Positions 33,703 through 48,600 of a DNA stretch of 64,000 bases are shown in pieces. The translations under genes and the position numbers were made by a program. Source of the DNA: Phytopythium helicoides. Its lineage: Eukaryota; Oomycota; Peronosporomycetes; Pythiales; Pythiaceae. Position 1 is the stretch's first letter. Each line of letters starts with the position of its first letter. The stretch covers positions 310,001 to 374,000 of the forward strand of contig JANFNE010000019.1 of assembly GCA_024867545.1 (NCBI GenBank). The letters are read 5' to 3'. The notes below the pieces were generated by a model, which did no database searches, was not told the origin of the DNA, and was given only the letters and a program-made list of their open reading frames with translations.

Positions 33703-36688
33703 TTATCCACGTAGTGGTGCTCTCACGGAGAACCGCGTGCAACCAGTACGTGTCAACAAACAAATGGACTGGTGGAGCATTCCTCTCGCGGCTGCTGTGT
33801 CGAGGAGGCTGAAGTGGTCGAAGCGGTCGAAGAGGTCGTAGTAGTCCAAGTGGTCGAAGCGGTTGAAGCAGTCGAAGTGGTCGGGTAGCTTGAGGACGAT
33901 GAGTAGCTGGAGGATCATTAGCAGATCGAGGAAGCCTGTCACGAATCCATCGTTATCCACGTCGTGGCGCTCTCACGGAGAACCGCGTGCAACCAGGATG
34001 TGTCAACAGATAGACTGGTGGAGCATTCCTCTCGCGGCTGCTGCAGTGGTCGAGGAGGCTGAAGTGGTCGAAGCGGTCGAAGAGGTCGTAGTAGTCCAAG
34101 TGGTCGAAGCGGTTGAAGCAGTCGAAGTGGTCGGGTAGCTTGAGGACGATGAGTAGCTGGAGGATCATTAGCAGATCGAGGAAGCCTGTCACGAATCCAT
34201 CGTTATCCACGTCGTGGCGCTCTCACGGAGAACCGCGTGCAACCAGGATGTGTCAACAGATAGACTGGTGGAGCATTCCTCTCGCGGCTGCTGCAGTGGT
34301 CGAGGAGGCTGAAGTGGTCGAAGCGGTCGAAGAGGTCGTAGTAGTCCAAGTGGTCGAAGCGGTTGAAGCAGTCGAAGTGGTCGGGTAGCTTGAGGACGAT
34401 GAGTAGCTGGAGGATCATTAGCAGATCGAGGAAGCCTGTCACGAATCCATCGTTATCCACGTCGTGGCGCTCTCACGGAGAACCGCGTGCAACCAGGATG
34501 TGTCAACAGATAGACTGGTGGAGCATTCCTCTCGCGGCTGCTGCAGTGGTCGAGGAGGCTGAAGTGGTCGAAGCGGTCGAAGAGGTCGTAGTAGTCCAAG
34601 TGGTCGAAGCGGTTGAAGCAGTCGAAGTGGTCGGGTAGCTTGAGGACGATGAGTAGCTGGAGGATCATTAGCAGATCGAGGAAGCCTGTCACGAATCCAT
34701 CGTTATCCACGTCGTGGCGCTCTCACGGAGAACCGCGTGCAACCAGGATGTGTCAACAGATAGACTGGTGGAGCATTCCTCTCGCGGCTGCTGCAGTGGT
34801 CGAGGAGGCTGAAGTGGTCGAAGCGGTCGAAGAGGTCGTAGTAGTCCAAGTGGTCGAAGCGGTTGAAGCAGTCGAAGTGGTCGGGTAGCTTGAGGACGAT
34901 GAGTAGCTGGAGGATCATTAGCAGATCGAGGAAGCCTGTCACGAATCCATCGTTATCCACGTCGTGGCGCTCTCACGGAGAACCGCGTGCAACCAGGATG
35001 TGTCAACAGATAGACTGGTGGAGCATTCCTCTCGCGGCTGCTGCAGTGGTCGAGGAGGCTGAAGTGGTCGAAGCGGTCGAAGAGGTCGTAGTAGTCCAAG
35101 TGGTCGAAGCGGTTGAAGCAGTCGAAGTGGTCGGGTAGCTTGAGGACGATGAGTAGCTGGAGGATCATTAGCAGATCGAGGAAGCCTGTCACGAATCCAT
35201 CGTTATCCACGTCGTGGCGCTCTCACGGAGAACCGCGTGCAACCAGGATGTGTCAACAGATAGACTGGTGGAGCATTCCTCTCGCGGCTGCTGCAGTGGT
35301 CGAGGAGGCTGAAGTGGTCGAAGCGGTCGAAGAGGTCGTAGTAGTCCAAGTGGTCGAAGCGGTTGAAGCAGTCGAAGTGGTCGGGTAGCTTGAGGACGAT
35401 GAGTAGCTGGAGGATCATTAGCAGATCGAGGAAGCCTGTCACGAATCCATCGTTATCCACGTCGTGGCGCTCTCACGGAGAACCGCGTGCAACCAGGATG
35501 TGTCAACAGATAGACTGGTGGAGCATTCCTCTCGCGGCTGCTGCAGTGGTCGAGGAGGCTGAAGTGGTCGAAGCGGTCGAAGAGGTCGTAGTAGTCCAAG
35601 TGGTCGAAGCGGTTGAAGCAGTCGAAGTGGTCGGGTAGCTTGAGGACGATGAGTAGCTGGAGGATCATTAGCAGATCGAGGAAGCCTGTCACGAATCCAT
35701 CGTTATCCACGTCGTGGCGCTCTCACGGAGAACCGCGTGCAACCAGGATGTGTCAACAGATAGACTGGTGGAGCATTCCTCTCGCGGCTGCTGCAGTGGT
35801 CGAGGAGGCTGAAGTGGTCGAAGCGGTCGAAGAGGTCGTAGTAGTCCAAGTGGTCGAAGCGGTTGAAGCAGTCGAAGTGGTCGGGTAGCTTGAGGACGAT
35901 GAGTAGCTGGAGGATCATTAGCAGATCGAGGAAGCCTGTCACGAATCCATCGTTATCCACGTCGTGGCGCTCTCACGGAGAACCGCGTGCAACCAGGATG
36001 TGTCAACAGATAGACTGGTGGAGCATTCCTCTCGCGGCTGCTGCAGTGGTCGAGGAGGCTGAAGTGGTCGAAGCGGTCGAAGAGGTCGTAGTAGTCCAAG
36101 TGGTCGAAGCGGTTGAAGCAGTCGAAGTGGTCGGGTAGCTTGAGGACGATGAGTAGCTGGAGGATCATTAGCAGATCGAGGAAGCCTGTCACGAATCCAT
36201 CGTTATCCACGTCGTGGCGCTCTCACGGAGAACCGCGTGCAACCAGGATGTGTCAACAGATAGACTGGTGGAGCATTCCTCTCGCGGCTGCTGCAGTGGT
36301 CGAGGAGGCTGAAGTGGTCGAAGCGGTCGAAGAGGTCGTAGTAGTCCAAGTGGTCGAAGCGGTTGAAGCAGTCGAAGTGGTCGGGTAGCTTGAGGACGAT
36401 GAGTAGCTGGAGGATCATTAGCAGATCGAGGAAGCCTGTCACGAATCCATCGTTATCCACGTCGTGGCGCTCTCACGGAGAACCGCGTGCAACCAGGATG
36501 TGTCAACAGATAGACTGGTGGAGCATTCCTCTCGCGGCTGCTGCAGTGGTCGAGGAGGCTGAAGTGGTCGAAGCGGTCGAAGAGGTCGTAGTAGTCCAAG
36601 TGGTCGAAGCGGTTGAAGCAGTCGAAGTGGTCGGGTAGCTTGAGGACGATGAGTAGCTGGAGGATCATTAGCAGATCGAGGAAGCCTG
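33703..36688. repeat. Second block of twelve 250-bp A units
   Basis: This repeats the organisation of the first block 3,525 bp further on, including the B/A hybrid first unit, so the whole A block with its flanking B units was duplicated as one segment. Confidence 0.92.
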
Positions 36689-39600
36689 TCACGAATCCAT
36701 CGTTATCCACGTCGTGGCGCTCTCACGGAGAACCGCGTGCAACCAGGATGTGTCAACAGATAGACTGGTGGAGCATTCCTCTCGCGGCTGCTGCAGTGGT
36801 CGAGGAGGCTGAAGTGGTCGAGTAGATCGAGTGGGTTGAGTAGCTTGAGGAGGTCGAAGAGGCCGAAGAGGTCGAAGAGGTCGAGTAGCTTGAGGACGAT
36901 GAGTAGCTGGAGGATCGAGCATTAGCAGATCGAGGAAGCCTGTCACCAATCCATCGTTATCCACGTAGTGGTGCTCTCACGGAGAACCGCGTGCAACCAG
37001 TACGTGTCAACAAACAAATGGACTGGTGGAGCATTCCTCTCGCGGCTGCTGTGTCGAGGAGGCTGAAGTGGTCGAGTAGATCGAGTGGGTTGAGTAGCTT
37101 GAGGAGGTCGAAGAGGCCGAAGAGGTCGAAGAGGTCGAGTAGCTTGAGGACGATGAGTAGCTGGAGGATCGAGCATTAGCAGATCGAGGAAGCCTGTCAC
37201 CAATCCATCGTTATCCACGTAGTGGTGCTCTCACGGAGAACCGCGTGCAACCAGTACGTGTCAACAAACAAATGGACTGGTGGAGCATTCCTCTCGCGGC
37301 TGCTGTGTCGAGGAGGCTGAAGTGGTCGAGTAGATCGAGTGGGTTGAGTAGCTTGAGGAGGTCGAAGAGGCCGAAGAGGTCGAAGAGGTCGAGTAGCTTG
37401 AGGACGATGAGTAGCTGGAGGATCGAGCATTAGCAGATCGAGGAAGCCTGTCACCAATCCATCGTTATCCACGTAGTGGTGCTCTCACGGAGAACCGCGT
37501 GCAACCAGTACGTGTCAACAAACAAATGGACTGGTGGAGCATTCCTCTCGCGGCTGCTGTGTCGAGGAGGCTGAAGTGGTCGAGTAGATCGAGTGGGTTG
37601 AGTAGCTTGAGGAGGTCGAAGAGGCCGAAGAGGTCGAAGAGGTCGAGTAGCTTGAGGACGATGAGTAGCTGGAGGATCGAGCATTAGCAGATCGAGGAAG
37701 CCTGTCACCAATCCATCGTTATCCACGTAGTGGTGCTCTCACGGAGAACCGCGTGCAACCAGTACGTGTCAACAAACAAATGGACTGGTGGAGCATTCCT
37801 CTCGCGGCTGCTGTGTCGAGGAGGCTGAAGTGGTCGAGTAGATCGAGTGGGTTGAGTAGCTTGAGGAGGTCGAAGAGGCCGAAGAGGTCGAAGAGGTCGA
37901 GTAGCTTGAGGACGATGAGTAGCTGGAGGATCGAGCATTAGCAGATCGAGGAAGCCTGTCACCAATCCATCGTTATCCACGTAGTGGTGCTCTCACGGAG
38001 AACCGCGTGCAACCAGTACGTGTCAACAAACAAATGGACTGGTGGAGCATTCCTCTCGCGGCTGCTGTGTCGAGGAGGCTGAAGTGGTCGAGTAGATCGA
38101 GTGGGTTGAGTAGCTTGAGGAGGTCGAAGAGGCCGAAGAGGTCGAAGAGGTCGAGTAGCTTGAGGACGATGAGTAGCTGGAGGATCGAGCATTAGCAGAT
38201 CGAGGAAGCCTGTCACCAATCCATCGTTATCCACGTAGTGGTGCTCTCACGGAGAACCGCGTGCAACCAGTACGTGTCAACAAACAAATGGACTGGTGGA
38301 GCATTCCTCTCGCGGCTGCTGTGTCGAGGAGGCTGAAGTGGTCGAGTAGATCGAGTGGGTTGAGTAGCTTGAGGAGGTCGAAGAGGCCGAAGAGGTCGAA
38401 GAGGTCGAGTAGCTTGAGGACGATGAGTAGCTGGAGGATCGAGCATTAGCAGATCGAGGAAGCCTGTCACCAATCCATCGTTATCCACGTAGTGGTGCTC
38501 TCACGGAGAACCGCGTGCAACCAGTACGTGTCAACAAACAAATGGACTGGTGGAGCATTCCTCTCGCGGCTGCTGTGTCGAGGAGGCTGAAGTGGTCGAG
38601 TAGATCGAGTGGGTTGAGTAGCTTGAGGAGGTCGAAGAGGCCGAAGAGGTCGAAGAGGTCGAGTAGCTTGAGGACGATGAGTAGCTGGAGGATCGAGCAT
38701 TAGCAGATCGAGGAAGCCTGTCACCAATCCATCGTTATCCACGTAGTGGTGCTCTCACGGAGAACCGCGTGCAACCAGTACGTGTCAACAAACAAATGGA
38801 CTGGTGGAGCATTCCTCTCGCGGCTGCTGTGTCGAGGAGGCTGAAGTGGTCGAGTAGATCGAGTGGGTTGAGTAGCTTGAGGAGGTCGAAGAGGCCGAAG
38901 AGGTCGAAGAGGTCGAGTAGCTTGAGGACGATGAGTAGCTGGAGGATCGAGCATTAGCAGATCGAGGAAGCCTGTCACCAATCCATCGTTATCCACGTAG
39001 TGGTGCTCTCACGGAGAACCGCGTGCAACCAGTACGTGTCAACAAACAAATGGACTGGTGGAGCATTCCTCTCGCGGCTGCTGTGTCGAGGAGGCTGAAG
39101 TGGTCGAGTAGATCGAGTGGGTTGAGTAGCTTGAGGAGGTCGAAGAGGCCGAAGAGGTCGAAGAGGTCGAGTAGCTTGAGGACGATGAGTAGCTGGAGGA
39201 TCGAGCATTAGCAGATCGAGGAAGCCTGTCACCAATCCATCGTTATCCACGTAGTGGTGCTCTCACGGAGAACCGCGTGCAACCAGTACGTGTCAACAAA
39301 CAAATGGACTGGTGGAGCATTCCTCTCGCGGCTGCTGTGTCGAGGAGGCTGAAGTGGTCGAGTAGATCGAGTGGGTTGAGTAGCTTGAGGAGGTCGAAGA
39401 GGCCGAAGAGGTCGAAGAGGTCGAGTAGCTTGAGGACGATGAGTAGCTGGAGGATCGAGCATTAGCAGATCGAGGAAGCCTGTCACCAATCCATCGTTAT
39501 CCACGTAGTGGTGCTCTCACGGAGAACCGCGTGCAACCAGTACGTGTCAACAAACAAATGGACTGGTGGAGCATTCCTCTCGCGGCTGCTGTGTCGAGGA

Positions 39601-42600
39601 GGCTGAAGTGGTCGAGTAGATCGAGTGGGTTGAGTAGCTTGAGGAGGTCGAAGAGGCCGAAGAGGTCGAAGAGGTCGAGTAGCTTGAGGACGATGAGTAG
39701 CTGGAGGATCGAGCATTAGCAGATCGAGGAAGCCTGTCACCAATCCATCGTTATCCACGTAGTGGTGCTCTCACGGAGAACCGCGTGCAACCAGTACGTG
39801 TCAACAAACAAATGGACTGGTGGAGCATTCCTCTCGCGGCTGCTGTGTCGAGGAGGCTGAAGTGGTCGAGTAGATCGAGTGGGTTGAGTAGCTTGAGGAG
39901 GTCGAAGAGGCCGAAGAGGTCGAAGAGGTCGAAGAGGTCGAGTAGCTTGAGGACGATGAGTAGCTGGAGGATCGAGCATTAGCAGATCGAGGAAGCCTGT
40001 CACCAATCCATCGTTATCCACGTAGTGGTGCTCTCACGGAGAACCGCGTGCAACCAGTACGTGTCAACAAACAAATGGACTGGTGGAGCATTCCTCTCGC
40101 GGCTGCTGTGTCGAGGAGGCTGAAGTGGTCGAGTAGATCGAGTGGGTTGAGTAGCTTGAGGAGGTCGAAGAGGCCGAAGAGGTCGAAGAGGTCGAGTAGC
40201 TTGAGGACGATGAGTAGCTGGAGGATCGAGCATTAGCAGATCGAGGAAGCCTGTCACCAATCCATCGTTATCCACGTAGTGGTGCTCTCACGGAGAACCG
40301 CGTGCAACCAGTACGTGTCAACAAACAAATGGACTGGTGGAGCATTCCTCTCGCGGCTGCTGTGTCGAGGAGGCTGAAGTGGTCGAGTAGATCGAGTGGG
40401 TTGAGTAGCTTGAGGAGGTCGAAGAGGCCGAAGAGGTCGAAGAGGTCGAGTAGCTTGAGGACGATGAGTAGCTGGAGGATCGAGCATTAGCAGATCGAGG
40501 AAGCCTGTCACCAATCCATCGTTATCCACGTAGTGGTGCTCTCACGGAGAACCGCGTGCAACCAGTACGTGTCAACAAACAAATGGACTGGTGGAGCATT
40601 CCTCTCGCGGCTGCTGTGTCGAGGAGGCTGAAGTGGTCGAGTAGATCGAGTGGGTTGAGTAGCTTGAGGAGGTCGAAGAGGCCGAAGAGGTCGAAGAGGT
40701 CGAAGAGGTCGAGTAGCTTGAGGACGATGAGTAGCTGGAGGATCGAGCATTAGCAGATCGAGGAAGCCTGTCACCAATCCATCGTTATCCACGTAGTGGT
40801 GCTCTCACGGAGAACCGCGTGCAACCAGTACGTGTCAACAAACAAATGGACTGGTGGAGCATTCCTCTCGCGGCTGCTGTGTCGAGGAGGCTGAAGTGGT
40901 CGAGTAGATCGAGTGGGTTGAGTAGCTTGAGGAGGTCGAAGAGGCCGAAGAGGTCGAAGAGGTCGAAGAGGTCGAGTAGCTTGAGGACGATGAGTAGCTG
41001 GAGGATCGAGCATTAGCAGATCGAGGAAGCCTGTCACCAATCCATCGTTATCCACGTAGTGGTGCTCTCACGGAGAACCGCGTGCAACCAGTACGTGTCA
41101 ACAAACAAATGGACTGGTGGAGCATTCCTCTCGCGGCTGCTGTGTCGAGGAGGCTGAAGTGGTCGAGTAGATCGAGTGGGTTGAGTAGCTTGAGGAGGTC
41201 GAAGAGGCCGAAGAGGTCGAAGAGGTCGAAGAGGTCGAGTAGCTTGAGGACGATGAGTAGCTGGAGGATCGAGCATTAGCAGATCGAGGAAGCCTGTCAC
41301 CAATCCGTCGTTATCCACGTAGTGGTGCTCTCACGGAGAACCGCGTGCAACCAGTACGTGTCAACAAACAAATGGACTGGTGGAGCATTCCTCTCGCGGC
41401 TGCTGTGTCGAGGAGGCTGAAGTGGTCGAGTAGATCGAGTGGGTTGAGTAGCTTGAGGAGGTCGAAGAGGCCGAAGAGGTCGAAGAGGTCGAAGAGGTCG
41501 AGTAGCTTGAGGACGATGAGTAGCTGGAGGATCGAGCATTAGCAGATCGAGGAAGCCTGTCACCAATCCATCGTTATCCACGTAGTGGTGCTCTCACGGA
41601 GAACCGCGTGCAACCAGTACGTGTCAACAAACAAATGGACTGGTGGAGCATTCCTCTCGCGGCTGCTGTGTCGAGGAGGCTGAAGTGGTCGAGTAGATCG
41701 AGTGGGTTGAGTAGCTTGAGGAGGTCGAAGAGGCCGAAGAGGTCGAAGAGGTCGAAGAGGTCGAGTAGCTTGAGGACGATGAGTAGCTGGAGGATCGAGC
41801 ATTAGCAGATCGAGGAAGCCTGTCACCAATCCATCGTTATCCACGTAGTGGTGCTCTCACGGAGAACCGCGTGCAACCAGTACGTGTCAACAAACAAATG
41901 GACTGGTGGAGCATTCCTCTCGCGGCTGCTGTGTCGAGGAGGCTGAAGTGGTCGAGTAGATCGAGTGGGTTGAGTAGCTTGAGGAGGTCGAAGAGGCCGA
42001 AGAGGTCGAAGAGGTCGAAGAGGTCGAGTAGCTTGAGGACGATGAGTAGCTGGAGGATCGAGCATTAGCAGATCGAGGAAGCCTGTCACCAATCCATCGT
42101 TATCCACGTAGTGGTGCTCTCACGGAGAACCGCGTGCAACCAGTACGTGTCAACAAACAAATGGACTGGTGGAGCATTCCTCTCGCGGCTGCTGTGTCGA
42201 GGAGGCTGAAGTGGTCGAGTAGATCGAGTGGGTTGAGTAGCTTGAGGAGGTCGAAGAGGCCGAAGAGGTCGAAGAGGTCGAAGAGGTCGAGTAGCTTGAG
42301 GACGATGAGTAGCTGGAGGATCGAGCATTAGCAGATCGAGGAAGCCTGTCACCAATCCATCGTTATCCACGTAGTGGTGCTCTCACGGAGAACCGCGTGC
42401 AACCAGTACGTGTCAACAAACAAATGGACTGGTGGAGCATTCCTCTCGCGGCTGCTGTGTCGAGGAGGCTGAAGTGGTCGAGTAGATCGAGTGGGTTGAG
42501 TAGCTTGAGGAGGTCGAAGAGGCCGAAGAGGTCGAAGAGGTCGAGTAGCTTGAGGACGATGAGTAGCTGGAGGATCGAGCATTAGCAGATCGAGGAAGCC

Positions 42601-45600
42601 TGTCACCAATCCATCGTTATCCACGTAGTGGTGCTCTCACGGAGAACCGCGTGCAACCAGTACGTGTCAACAAACAAATGGACTGGTGGAGCATTCCTCT
42701 CGCGGCTGCTGTGTCGAGGAGGCTGAAGTGGTCGAGTAGATCGAGTGGGTTGAGTAGCTTGAGGAGGTCGAAGAGGCCGAAGAGGTCGAAGAGGTCGAGT
42801 AGCTTGAGGACGATGAGTAGCTGGAGGATCGAGCATTAGCAGATCGAGGAAGCCTGTCACCAATCCATCGTTATCCACGTAGTGGTGCTCTCACGGAGAA
42901 CCGCGTGCAACCAGTACGTGTCAACAAACAAATGGACTGGTGGAGCATTCCTCTCGCGGCTGCTGTGTCGAGGAGGCTGAAGTGGTCGAGTAGATCGAGT
43001 GGGTTGAGTAGCTTGAGGAGGTCGAAGAGGCCGAAGAGGTCGAAGAGGTCGAGTAGCTTGAGGACGATGAGTAGCTGGAGGATCGAGCATTAGCAGATCG
43101 AGGAAGCCTGTCACCAATCCATCGTTATCCACGTAGTGGTGCTCTCACGGAGAACCGCGTGCAACCAGTACGTGTCAACAAACAAATGGACTGGTGGAGC
43201 ATTCCTCTCGCGGCTGCTGTGTCGAGGAGGCTGAAGTGGTCGAGTAGATCGAGTGGGTTGAGTAGCTTGAGGAGGTCGAAGAGGCCGAAGAGGTCGAAGA
43301 GGTCGAGTAGCTTGAGGACGATGAGTAGCTGGAGGATCGAGCATTAGCAGATCGAGGAAGCCTGTCACCAATCCATCGTTATCCACGTAGTGGTGCTCTC
43401 ACGGAGAACCGCGTGCAACCAGTACGTGTCAACAAACAAATGGACTGGTGGAGCATTCCTCTCGCGGCTGCTGTGTCGAGGAGGCTGAAGTGGTCGAGTA
43501 GATCGAGTGGGTTGAGTAGCTTGAGGAGGTCGAAGAGGCCGAAGAGGTCGAAGAGGTCGAGTAGCTTGAGGACGATGAGTAGCTGGAGGATCGAGCATTA
43601 GCAGATCGAGGAAGCCTGTCACCAATCCATCGTTATCCACGTAGTGGTGCTCTCACGGAGAACCGCGTGCAACCAGTACGTGTCAACAAACAAATGGACT
43701 GGTGGAGCATTCCTCTCGCGGCTGCTGTGTCGAGGAGGCTGAAGTGGTCGAGTAGATCGAGTGGGTTGAGTAGCTTGAGGAGGTCGAAGAGGCCGAAGAG
43801 GTCGAAGAGGTCGAGTAGCTTGAGGACGATGAGTAGCTGGAGGATCGAGCATTAGCAGATCGAGGAAGCCTGTCACCAATCCATCGTTATCCACGTAGTG
43901 GTGCTCTCACGGAGAACCGCGTGCAACCAGTACGTGTCAACAAACAAATGGACTGGTGGAGCATTCCTCTCGCGGCTGCTGTGTCGAGGAGGCTGAAGTG
44001 GTCGAGTAGATCGAGTGGGTTGAGTAGCTTGAGGAGGTCGAAGAGGCCGAAGAGGTCGAAGAGGTCGAGTAGCTTGAGGACGATGAGTAGCTGGAGGATC
44101 GAGCATTAGCAGATCGAGGAAGCCTGTCACCAATCCATCGTTATCCACGTAGTGGTGCTCTCACGGAGAACCGCGTGCAACCAGTACGTGTCAACAAACA
44201 AATGGACTGGTGGAGCATTCCTCTCGCGGCTGCTGTGTCGAGGAGGCTGAAGTGGTCGAGTAGATCGAGTGGGTTGAGTAGCTTGAGGAGGTCGAAGAGG
44301 CCGAAGAGGTCGAAGAGGTCGAGTAGCTTGAGGACGATGAGTAGCTGGAGGATCGAGCATTAGCAGATCGAGGAAGCCTGTCACCAATCCATCGTTATCC
44401 ACGTAGTGGTGCTCTCACGGAGAACCGCGTGCAACCAGTACGTGTCAACAAACAAATGGACTGGTGGAGCATTCCTCTCGCGGCTGCTGTGTCGAGGAGG
44501 CTGAAGTGGTCGAGTAGATCGAGTGGGTTGAGTAGCTTGAGGAGGTCGAAGAGGCCGAAGAGGTCGAAGAGGTCGAGTAGCTTGAGGACGATGAGTAGCT
44601 GGAGGATCGAGCATTAGCAGATCGAGGAAGCCTGTCACCAATCCATCGTTATCCACGTAGTGGTGCTCTCACGGAGAACCGCGTGCAACCAGTACGTGTC
44701 AACAAACAAATGGACTGGTGGAGCATTCCTCTCGCGGCTGCTGTGTCGAGGAGGCTGAAGTGGTCGAGTAGATCGAGTGGGTTGAGTAGCTTGAGGAGGT
44801 CGAAGAGGCCGAAGAGGTCGAAGAGGTCGAGTAGCTTGAGGACGATGAGTAGCTGGAGGATCGAGCATTAGCAGATCGAGGAAGCCTGTCACCAATCCAT
44901 CGTTATCCACGTAGTGGTGCTCTCACGGAGAACCGCGTGCAACCAGTACGTGTCAACAAACAAATGGACTGGTGGAGCATTCCTCTCGCGGCTGCTGTGT
45001 CGAGGAGGCTGAAGTGGTCGAGTAGATCGAGTGGGTTGAGTAGCTTGAGGAGGTCGAAGAGGCCGAAGAGGTCGAAGAGGTCGAGTAGCTTGAGGACGAT
45101 GAGTAGCTGGAGGATCGAGCATTAGCAGATCGAGGAAGCCTGTCACCAATCCATCGTTATCCACGTAGTGGTGCTCTCACGGAGAACCGCGTGCAACCAG
45201 TACGTGTCAACAAACAAATGGACTGGTGGAGCATTCCTCTCGCGGCTGCTGTGTCGAGGAGGCTGAAGTGGTCGAGTAGATCGAGTGGGTTGAGTAGCTT
45301 GAGGAGGTCGAAGAGGCCGAAGAGGTCGAAGAGGTCGAGTAGCTTGAGGACGATGAGTAGCTGGAGGATCGAGCATTAGCAGATCGAGGAAGCCTGTCAC
45401 CAATCCATCGTTATCCACGTAGTGGTGCTCTCACGGAGAACCGCGTGCAACCAGTACGTGTCAACAAACAAATGGACTGGTGGAGCATTCCTCTCGCGGC
45501 TGCTGTGTCGAGGAGGCTGAAGTGGTCGAGTAGATCGAGTGGGTTGAGTAGCTTGAGGAGGTCGAAGAGGCCGAAGAGGTCGAAGAGGTCGAAGAGGTCG

Positions 45601-48600
45601 AGTAGCTTGAGGACGATGAGTAGCTGGAGGATCGAGCATTAGCAGATCGAGGAAGCCTGTCACCAATCCATCGTTATCCACGTAGTGGTGCTCTCACGGA
45701 GAACCGCGTGCAACCAGTACGTGTCAACAAACAAATGGACTGGTGGAGCATTCCTCTCGCGGCTGCTGTGTCGAGGAGGCTGAAGTGGTCGAGTAGATCG
45801 AGTGGGTTGAGTAGCTTGAGGAGGTCGAAGAGGCCGAAGAGGTCGAAGAGGTCGAAGAGGTCGAGTAGCTTGAGGACGATGAGTAGCTGGAGGATCGAGC
45901 ATTAGCAGATCGAGGAAGCCTGTCACCAATCCATCGTTATCCACGTAGTGGTGCTCTCACGGAGAACCGCGTGCAACCAGTACGTGTCAACAAACAAATG
46001 GACTGGTGGAGCATTCCTCTCGCGGCTGCTGTGTCGAGGAGGCTGAAGTGGTCGAGTAGATCGAGTGGGTTGAGTAGCTTGAGGAGGTCGAAGAGGCCGA
46101 AGAGGTCGAAGAGGTCGAAGAGGTCGAGTAGCTTGAGGACGATGAGTAGCTGGAGGATCGAGCATTAGCAGATCGAGGAAGCCTGTCACCAATCCATCGT
46201 TATCCACGTAGTGGTGCTCTCACGGAGAACCGCGTGCAACCAGTACGTGTCAACAAACAAATGGACTGGTGGAGCATTCCTCTCGCGGCTGCTGTGTCGA
46301 GGAGGCTGAAGTGGTCGAGTAGATCGAGTGGGTTGAGTAGCTTGAGGAGGTCGAAGAGGCCGAAGAGGTCGAAGAGGTCGAGTAGCTTGAGGACGATGAG
46401 TAGCTGGAGGATCGAGCATTAGCAGATCGAGGAAGCCTGTCACCAATCCATCGTTATCCACGTAGTGGTGCTCTCACGGAGAACCGCGTGCAACCAGTAC
46501 GTGTCAACAAACAAATGGACTGGTGGAGCATTCCTCTCGCGGCTGCTGTGTCGAGGAGGCTGAAGTGGTCGAGTAGATCGAGTGGGTTGAGTAGCTTGAG
46601 GAGGTCGAAGAGGCCGAAGAGGTCGAAGAGGTCGAAGAGGTCGAGTAGCTTGAGGACGATGAGTAGCTGGAGGATCGAGCATTAGCAGATCGAGGAAGCC
46701 TGTCACCAATCCATCGTTATCCACGTAGTGGTGCTCTCACGGAGAACCGCGTGCAACCAGTACGTGTCAACAAACAAATGGACTGGTGGAGCATTCCTCT
46801 CGCGGCTGCTGTGTCGAGGAGGCTGAAGTGGTCGAGTAGATCGAGTGGGTTGAGTAGCTTGAGGAGGTCGAAGAGGCCGAAGAGGTCGAAGAGGTCGAGT
46901 AGCTTGAGGACGATGAGTAGCTGGAGGATCGAGCATTAGCAGATCGAGGAAGCCTGTCACCAATCCATCGTTATCCACGTAGTGGTGCTCTCACGGAGAA
47001 CCGCGTGCAACCAGTACGTGTCAACAAACAAATGGACTGGTGGAGCATTCCTCTCGCGGCTGCTGTGTCGAGGAGGCTGAAGTGGTCGAGTAGATCGAGT
47101 GGGTTGAGTAGCTTGAGGAGGTCGAAGAGGCCGAAGAGGTCGAAGAGGTCGAGTAGCTTGAGGACGATGAGTAGCTGGAGGATCGAGCATTAGCAGATCG
47201 AGGAAGCCTGTCACCAATCCATCGTTATCCACGTAGTGGTGCTCTCACGGAGAACCGCGTGCAACCAGTACGTGTCAACAAACAAATGGACTGGTGGAGC
47301 ATTCCTCTCGCGGCTGCTGTGTCGAGGAGGCTGAAGTGGTCGAGTAGATCGAGTGGGTTGAGTAGCTTGAGGAGGTCGAAGAGGCCGAAGAGGTCGAAGA
47401 GGTCGAGTAGCTTGAGGACGATGAGTAGCTGGAGGATCGAGCATTAGCAGATCGAGGAAGCCTGTCACCAATCCATCGTTATCCACGTAGTGGTGCTCTC
47501 ACGGAGAACCGCGTGCAACCAGTACGTGTCAACAAACAAATGGACTGGTGGAGCATTCCTCTCGCGGCTGCTGTGTCGAGGAGGCTGAAGTGGTCGAGTA
47601 GATCGAGTGGGTTGAGTAGCTTGAGGAGGTCGAAGAGGCCGAAGAGGTCGAAGAGGTCGAGTAGCTTGAGGACGATGAGTAGCTGGAGGATCGAGCATTA
47701 GCAGATCGAGGAAGCCTGTCACCAATCCATCGTTATCCACGTAGTGGTGCTCTCACGGAGAACCGCGTGCAACCAGTACGTGTCAACAAACAAATGGACT
47801 GGTGGAGCATTCCTCTCGCGGCTGCTGTGTCGAGGAGGCTGAAGTGGTCGAGTAGATCGAGTGGGTTGAGTAGCTTGAGGAGGTCGAAGAGGCCGAAGAG
47901 GTCGAAGAGGTCGAGTAGCTTGAGGACGATGAGTAGCTGGAGGATCGAGCATTAGCAGATCGAGGAAGCCTGTCACCAATCCATCGTTATCCACGTAGTG
48001 GTGCTCTCACGGAGAACCGCGTGCAACCAGTACGTGTCAACAAACAAATGGACTGGTGGAGCATTCCTCTCGCGGCTGCTGTGTCGAGGAGGCTGAAGTG
48101 GTCGAGTAGATCGAGTGGGTTGAGTAGCTTGAGGAGGTCGAAGAGGCCGAAGAGGTCGAAGAGGTCGAGTAGCTTGAGGACGATGAGTAGCTGGAGGATC
48201 GAGCATTAGCAGATCGAGGAAGCCTGTCACCAATCCATCGTTATCCACGTAGTGGTGCTCTCACGGAGAACCGCGTGCAACCAGTACGTGTCAACAAACA
48301 AATGGACTGGTGGAGCATTCCTCTCGCGGCTGCTGTGTCGAGGAGGCTGAAGTGGTCGAGTAGATCGAGTGGGTTGAGTAGCTTGAGGAGGTCGAAGAGG
48401 CCGAAGAGGTCGAAGAGGTCGAGTAGCTTGAGGACGATGAGTAGCTGGAGGATCGAGCATTAGCAGATCGAGGAAGCCTGTCACCAATCCATCGTTATCC
48501 ACGTAGTGGTGCTCTCACGGAGAACCGCGTGCAACCAGTACGTGTCAACAAACAAATGGACTGGTGGAGCATTCCTCTCGCGGCTGCTGTGTCGAGGAGG

